DNA from: Neocallimastix lanati (nom. inval.)
Taxonomy: Eukaryota; Neocallimastigomycota; Neocallimastigomycetes; Neocallimastigales; Neocallimastigaceae
NCBI GenBank assembly: GCA_016946835.1
Contig: JACVTC010000030.1
Coordinates: 900,001-940,000 of the forward strand
Direction: 5' to 3'
DNA length: 40,000 nucleotides
The notes beneath the pieces were generated by a model. That model had not been told where the DNA came from and ran no database searches. It saw only the letters and a program-made list of their open reading frames with translations. Each line of letters begins with the position of its first letter. Positions within the stretch are counted from its first letter, which is position 1. Shown piece after piece: positions 34,121 through 40,000 of the stretch. The position numbers and the translations under genes were made by a program.

Positions 34121-35380
34121 ATGACAGAAATATATCGAACGGGTAATTATGTTGATGAAGCCGTTGATGAAATTGTAGGACCTGCTCTCAGTGAAGGTCT
34201 TGATAATAAAAATAAAATTGGAAACAATCATGGTTATGAAGCTTATCAACAAAATTCGAATATAGAAGCTGATCTTGATAATCAAAATGAACAAGAGGTA
34301 GTAACCAATAATCTTATTAAAGTAGTAAATGATTCAGATTTAGGTACATTAAAGCCACTCTCAAAACAAAATACCATTACTAATACAGTGACAAGAACCA
34401 CTACAAGATATGTTTCAGCTCCTACCAATGTAAATAATAATAATAATAGTAATAATAGTAATGATAATTATAATCATCATCATCAAAATAATAATAATCA
34501 AAATAATTCAAATAGTCAAGTTTCATCAAATAATAATAATAATAATAATAATAGTCAACATCGAAATCAAGATTCTTATTATAGTAGTCATGAGGGTAAT
34601 ACTCAAAGTGGAAGTCGACATATTGAAAATACTATACCTATTGTTAGTGATGGACAATTTAATGAAAATGCTTCAGAAATAAATCCAACTCTACCAAGTA
34701 TTGATACTAAAGCCAATGAATATGGTCATGCTTCAACGAATAATAATATTGAAAGTCAAATTATAGGAGATAAAATAGAAAATGCAAATACCACCAATTC
34801 AGTGAGTGAAACTTCAAATGATGGCGTTAATTTCACTTTTATTGTTATTTTAGTTACCATACCTATATTAATTATAGTGATCATTGCTTCCATTTACTTT
34901 GTAAAAAAATATAAAAAGGGAAAGAGAGGAAGTAATATTGTTTATCCTGATGATAAGATTAGAAAATCCAATCTTTTTGGTACACTTCAATTTTGGAATT
35001 CAAATAAAATGAATCGTGAATCTATTTCAAGTGGTTCTCGCGGTTCCCGAACTAATTTAACCTCTATTTCTAATGATAAAGAAGAATCTAATGTACCAGA
35101 ATATAGTGAATGGTTAGAAGCCGGCTCAAATACTCTATCGATGCCACGACCAGTAACACCTCCTCCGGTGGTCACGGATGGTAAGGTTAATGGATTAAGT
35201 AGTGCAAATTATGCTATGGGAGTTAATATAAATAATGATTTAACTAGTCGTAATAGTGATTACAATGGTCAAATTACTAGACCACCAGCTTCTAAAAATG
35301 CATGGAAGTTGGAGGGAATGAGAATAGGTCAAAGAAAAAGTACTAGACAATCCTTATTTAATTCATTCCAAGTATGGTAG
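34121..35380 (+). CDS. Single-pass membrane protein with Asn/Ser/Thr-rich N-terminal half
   Basis: A 419-residue protein. Residues 1-235 are polar, with Asn runs (104-115, 137-144), a His/Asn patch (119-130) and several NxS/T sites. One strong transmembrane helix covers about 238-261 (FIVILVTIPILIIVIIASIY), followed at once by KKYKKGKRG. By the positive-inside rule the C-terminal tail (262-419) is cytosolic and the N-terminal half is extracellular or lumenal. The tail has Ser-rich stretches, a proline motif PRPVTPPPV (342-350) that could bind SH3 domains, and a basic segment near the end. No signal peptide precedes the ectodomain. Either this is a reverse-anchored (type III) protein or a signal-peptide exon lies upstream. 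An AG at 34126-34127, just past the ATG, would permit splicing to an earlier exon. The layout resembles fungal wall-stress sensors, but no WSC or other ectodomain is seen, so the function is unknown. Confidence 0.85.
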   Translation: MTEIYRTGNYVDEAVDEIVGPALSEGLDNKNKIGNNHGYEAYQQNSNIEADLDNQNEQEVVTNNLIKVVNDSDLGTLKPLSKQNTITNTVTRTTTRYVSAPTNVNNNNNSNNSNDNYNHHHQNNNNQNNSNSQVSSNNNNNNNNSQHRNQDSYYSSHEGNTQSGSRHIENTIPIVSDGQFNENASEINPTLPSIDTKANEYGHASTNNNIESQIIGDKIENANTTNSVSETSNDGVNFTFIVILVTIPILIIVIIASIYFVKKYKKGKRGSNIVYPDDKIRKSNLFGTLQFWNSNKMNRESISSGSRGSRTNLTSISNDKEESNVPEYSEWLEAGSNTLSMPRPVTPPPVVTDGKVNGLSSANYAMGVNINNDLTSRNSDYNGQITRPPASKNAWKLEGMRIGQRKSTRQSLFNSFQVW

Positions 35381-35638
35381 AAAAAAAAAAAAAAAAAAAA
35401 AAGGAAAAAAAATAATAATTAAAATGAAACAAAACAAAACAAAGCAAAACAACACTAACAAAATTATTAAAAAAAAAATTTACCCACAAAATATATAATA
35501 AAAGTTAAAAAAAAAAAAAAATTTTTTTTTTTTTTTTAATTTGTAATTTTTATCCTACTATTATTTAATTTTTTATGGTAACCTTTTTTTTATATACATA
35601 TATATAGTTTTAAAATTTTTATTTTATTATAACACACA

Positions 35639-35678
<40 letters not shown>

Positions 35679-37387
35679 GTAAATTATCTTTTCAATTACA
35701 ACTAATATTATTATAAATTAACTATAAAAATATATAAAGAATATTATTAATAATTATAATAATAATACATTAGAAATAATTTGTATCATGTATAATAACA
35801 AGTTTAATAAGTAATGATCATATTTTAATTATTATTCATGCTATTTTCCCTTATACCTTCCCTTTATTAAAAATAATATTAATTATTTTTCTAAAAAAAA
35901 AAAATAAAAAATAAAAAATTAAAAAGAATTTTTTTTTATTTTTATTTTTATTTTTTTTTTTTAATTGATAATGTAAAAATAATCATTTTTTATTTTTCAT
36001 TTTTTCATTTTTGTTTTATTATTATTTTTTTTAATATTTATATAAATAATATTTAATATATATATATATAATTAATAAATAATAAATTTATTAGGTTCAT
36101 TGAAGCTAAAGACAATAAAAAAAAAAAAAGTAAAAATATATATCTAATTATATAACGCTACTTTAAATACCTAAACATTGGATTTGTATCAAAAAAAAAA
36201 AAAAAAAATACCAAACTTTAAAATAATATCTATATATTTTTTAAATTAAACAAACCGTCATTCTTCTAAATAAATAACTAATAAAATAAAATAAAAAATA
36301 AAAAAAAAAAAAGACTATGTAATTTTTAAATAATATTTTTTTTTTTTTTCTTTTTGTAAAACCTATACCTGTATATAATAATAATAATAATATATATAAA
36401 TTAAAATTAAAATACAAAATATATATATAATAATAATTAATAGTATATAACCAACTGACTCTATGTATAACTAATCTATGATTAGGTTAAAAAAAAAAAA
36501 ATAAAAAAAATAAAAAAAAAAAAATAAAAATAAAGTAAAAAAAAAAAAAAAGTGTTTAATTTTGTTTTATTTTTTTTTTTTTTTTATCCCTTATAAATTT
36601 TCATTTTATTTTATTTTATCCCTTCTTAAGTTTTCATGAGTAATATAAATAAATACATCATCATCATAATAATAATAATTTTTTTTTTATTTTTATTTTT
36701 ATTTTTATTTTTATTTTCTTTCCTTTATTTATAAATTATATATATATCATAATAAAGTATTCTAATGATAAAAAAAAATCTATATAATATTAATAATAAT
36801 AAATGAAAAGACTGTATTTGTAATAATAATAATAAACTGTATTTATAATAATATAGGATTGAATTTTATATATATATTAAAAAAAAAATATAGGTTATTT
36901 ATTAATGATATAATTATTGAAATAAAATTATTTATGTATATATATATATAATATTTTTTTTTTTTTTTATATATTAGTTTTTTTTACTACTTTATCTTCA
37001 TCATTTTTTTTTATTAAAGTTTTGTATGAAAATACAACAGTAAAATTTAGGTTATAAAATAAAATAAAAAAAAAAAAAAAAATAAATTAATATAAATGTT
37101 TACACCACCATTACTAAATTATCATGGAGTATACATTTATTATTCATTGATTTTTTATTTCATTATATTATTTTATTTTATTATTATTATTTTATTATTA
37201 TTTATTTTTATTTATGATGGAGTAAAATTTTAATATTTGAAATTTTTTTTTTTTTCATAGTATTATAATATTATGTATATAATATCTTCTTTTTTTTTTT
37301 TTTTTTTTTTATTAAATTTAAAAAAAAAAAAAAAAAAAATCTGAAAAATTCTATTATAATCATAAATAATATCTTTAATTATTTTTA

Positions 37388-37420
<33 letters not shown>

Positions 37421-38513
37421 TTTATTACTAAATAAAATTTTTAATAATTGATAATAAAAAAAGTTTATTTTAAACTTTTTTATTTTATTTTTCTTTTATT
37501 TTTTATTATTTTTTTTTTTTTTAACAAAAAAAAAAAAAAAAAAATAATGAGCATGACATAACCTAAAAAAAAAAAAAATATAAAATAAGCATTAGTTTTT
37601 TTTTTTTTTTTTTTGGTCATTTTTTTTTATTTTATTTTATTTTATTTTATTTTTAATTTTTTGTTTTTGTTTTTGTTTTATAATTTAAACCTTTTAATTA
37701 AACTTTTTTTTTTTTCAAAAATAAAAATAATAAAAAATTAAACTGAAACAATAAATAAAAAAAAAAAAAAAGAACACTTTTTTTTTATTATTATAACAAT
37801 AATTTTATTTTATTAAATATTTATTTCTAATATTTCTTTTCTTTTTTTTTTTTTTTTTTTATTTCTTTAATAAATTTTAATAATAATAATAATATCTTTA
37901 GTATAACTATCTTTAGTATAATTTATTACTTCATATCTTTTGTTTTGTTTTTCTTTTTTTTTTTTTTTTTGACTTTTAATATACCTTTTATATAGCAATA
38001 TATATAAAGCTTTTTTTTTATATATATATTATCTATTATGTCTGTATATTTAATAAATTAAGTTTTTTTTTTATACTATTGTCAAAAAAGTATATATATG
38101 TATATCTATTTTACTATTATTAAGAAATAACATATTTCAATAAATCTTTTAATTTTATCTTTCTTTTTTTTTTTTTTTTTTTTTTTTTTTGTTTTTGTTT
38201 TATATATTATAAAAAAAAAAAAATAATAATTACAGTGAGGTTAATAGAGTATGAAATTTTTAAATATAAAATAGAAATATATATATATATATACATATAA
38301 ATATAGAAATACTTAAAACTTATATATAGAACTATTCATTATCTTTTTTTTGCATATTCATATTTCTTATTAATATTATATAAATAATAATACGTAATAT
38401 CAGAAAAAAAAAATTTAATAAAAATAAAAATTAAAAAAGAAAAAGATAAAAAAAATAAAATAAAAAAGGAAAGAAAAGAAAAAGAATAAAAAAAAAAAAA
38501 AAATAAAAAAAAA
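35381..38513. other. AT-rich spacer between two plus-strand genes
   Basis: About 3.1 kb of A/T homopolymers, including A runs at about 35641-35677 and 37390-37418 and T runs at about 37290-37310 and 38165-38190, ATA tracts and TATA-like AT dinucleotides. It must carry the 3' UTR of the membrane-protein gene and the promoter of the next gene. The 100 nt before the next ATG are almost entirely A with some G, a purine-rich leader. No other gene or RNA was recognised. Confidence 0.55.
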
Positions 38514-39053
38514 ATGCATGAAAATACAACGGAGAATATTCATGATCATTTAAATAATGGTAGAAAGCAGCAGCAGCAGCAGCATCAACTGGAGAATCAT
38601 TTCAAAGATAAATATAAAATTAAATCCATAGAAAATGAGTTGCTACCAATGGTTAAAAGTGGAACTATGGAAAATGATCATCCTCCCATGATTGAAACTA
38701 ATCTCTCATCCTCTCATAGGTCTAGAATTAATAATATTACTAGTAATAATATCCATAAAAATAATATCCATAATAATAATATCCAAAATAATAATAATAA
38801 TGATAATAATGATAATAATATGAATAATATAAGAAAAATAAGTAATTTGAATAATATAAATAAAACAAGTAATTTGAATAATAACAGAATAAATGAAAGT
38901 AGGTATAATGACATAAATATTCATTGTCTTAATATTAAAATGGATGATTCTCTTCTGTACAATAAAAATGAAAATTTCCCCCTTCATCTAAAAAACCTCA
39001 AGGATAATACAATTCATCATGAGAATGATGATCATGAAAACAACAACAACAAC

Positions 39054-39115
<62 letters not shown>

Positions 39116-39815
39116 AACTACTATTACTACTAATAACAATATTAATAATAGTAGTAGTTGTAATAGAAATAATAATGATGAAATAAATCATATTACTTCA
39201 TCATCATTATCATTATCATCACCATTATCATCATCATCATCATCTTCTTCTTCTTCATCTTCTTCATCTTCTACCCCTCCTTCCAATACATCACCACCAT
39301 CACTTTCTTCCACAACCAATATTACAATTTCAAAGCCAATACCTATTACTAATGATATCTTTATTGATCGATCCAACCTTAATTACAACTACACCCTCAA
39401 TGAAAATATTTATAATTTCACAGAGGGTATTTTTGATTCAAAGAATCAAAGCTTTATTTCTTATGGTGGTGGTGGTAGTAGTGATGATGATATTGATGGT
39501 ATTGATCGTTTTAATCATGGTGATAACGTTGATGACCGTCATGGTTATAGTAATAGTAATTATAATAATAACAGTAGTAGTAGTAGTAGTAGTAGTAGTA
39601 ATAATAAAAGTCTTAAAGATTCTCATGAAAGTATTGCTATCACTCTCACTAAAATAGCTAAACTTTTAGAGGATTATACCAATACAAAAAAATGTCTGAG
39701 AGCATGGGAATATTGGTTTAATCGTTGGAATCATTGTAAATGGTATATTCAACGTCAAAATCATTGGCTTTCTAAACAGAAAAAAGCAAAACAAAAATTA
39801 TTATGGATGATTGAG
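38514..39815 (+). CDS. Poly-Asn/poly-Ser protein with Trp-rich helical segment; first exon, continues beyond the window
   Basis: The frame from the ATG at 38514 encodes 434 residues up to a probable splice donor. It contains a Gln run (19-23), Asn-rich patches (78-127), about 24 consecutive Asn (176-200), a Ser run (239-253) and Gly/Asp/Ser patches. The only segment of normal complexity is at the end, about 368-434. It is basic, helical and unusually rich in Trp: CLRAWEYWFNRWNHCKWYI (394-412), then NHWLSKQKKAKQKLLWMIE. Spaced Trp and Leu with basic residues recall Sfi1-type or IQ-type centrin/calmodulin-binding repeats, but that is a weak resemblance. The genomic frame adds nine Lys/Asn/Val codons and a TAA at 39845, but GAG|GTAAAA at 39813-39821 looks like a 5' splice site and the following DNA is pure AAT repeat. 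I therefore favour an exon ending at 39815, in phase 0. If no intron exists, the protein has 443 residues. Confidence 0.72.

Positions 39816-40000
<185 letters not shown>

Noticed and set aside
38706-39657. Frames overlapping the poly-Asn gene on both strands
   Set aside because: They are shadows of the AAT, TCA and AGT repeat codons of the gene at 38514 and have no independent support.

Overview
The window is extremely AT-rich eukaryotic DNA. It has long A and T homopolymers, AT-only micro- and minisatellites, and four protein genes full of asparagine and serine runs. The AT-richness, the large spacers (about 19.6 kb between the first two intact genes), the fungal type of the kinase and the SPRY protein, and the remnants of ankyrin arrays ending in 'HGANI'-like motifs together suggest an anaerobic gut fungus (Neocallimastigomycota). 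This is an inference. Dictyostelids share the asparagine-run style but have much tighter gene spacing. No bacterial, viral or organellar genes, rRNA, tRNA or CRISPR were recognised.

Layout: (1) 571-3447, minus strand: a Ran1/Ksp1/Sks1-type Ser/Thr kinase with a long disordered tail. (2) 3448-23046: a gene desert. It holds AT-rich spacer, (AATAATA)n-type heptanucleotide arrays, two decayed ankyrin-repeat genes facing each other (plus strand about 13879-14505, minus strand about 15430-16615), a 39-bp minisatellite between them, an isolated GC-richer island of about 130 bp at 17533-17662, and several tandem repeats. (3) 23047-26058, plus strand: a SPRY-domain protein with a disordered tail carrying six NPF motifs. 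(4) 26059-34120: a second desert with heptanucleotide arrays in both orientations and a perfect 20-bp-arm inverted repeat. (5) 34121-35380, plus strand: a single-pass membrane protein with an Asn/Ser/Thr-rich N-terminal half and a cytosolic tail. (6) 38514 to the right edge, plus strand: the first exon of a poly-Asn/poly-Ser protein ending in a Trp-rich helical segment. It is followed by a likely splice donor and an (AAT)n intron that leaves the window.

The genes do not form an operon-like system. The kinase and the SPRY/NPF protein are plausible parts of fungal nutrient signalling and membrane trafficking, and the membrane protein looks like a surface protein, but nothing in the sequence links them functionally. 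The most unusual items are the GC island, the converging ankyrin wrecks, and the heptanucleotide arrays that recur in both orientations.
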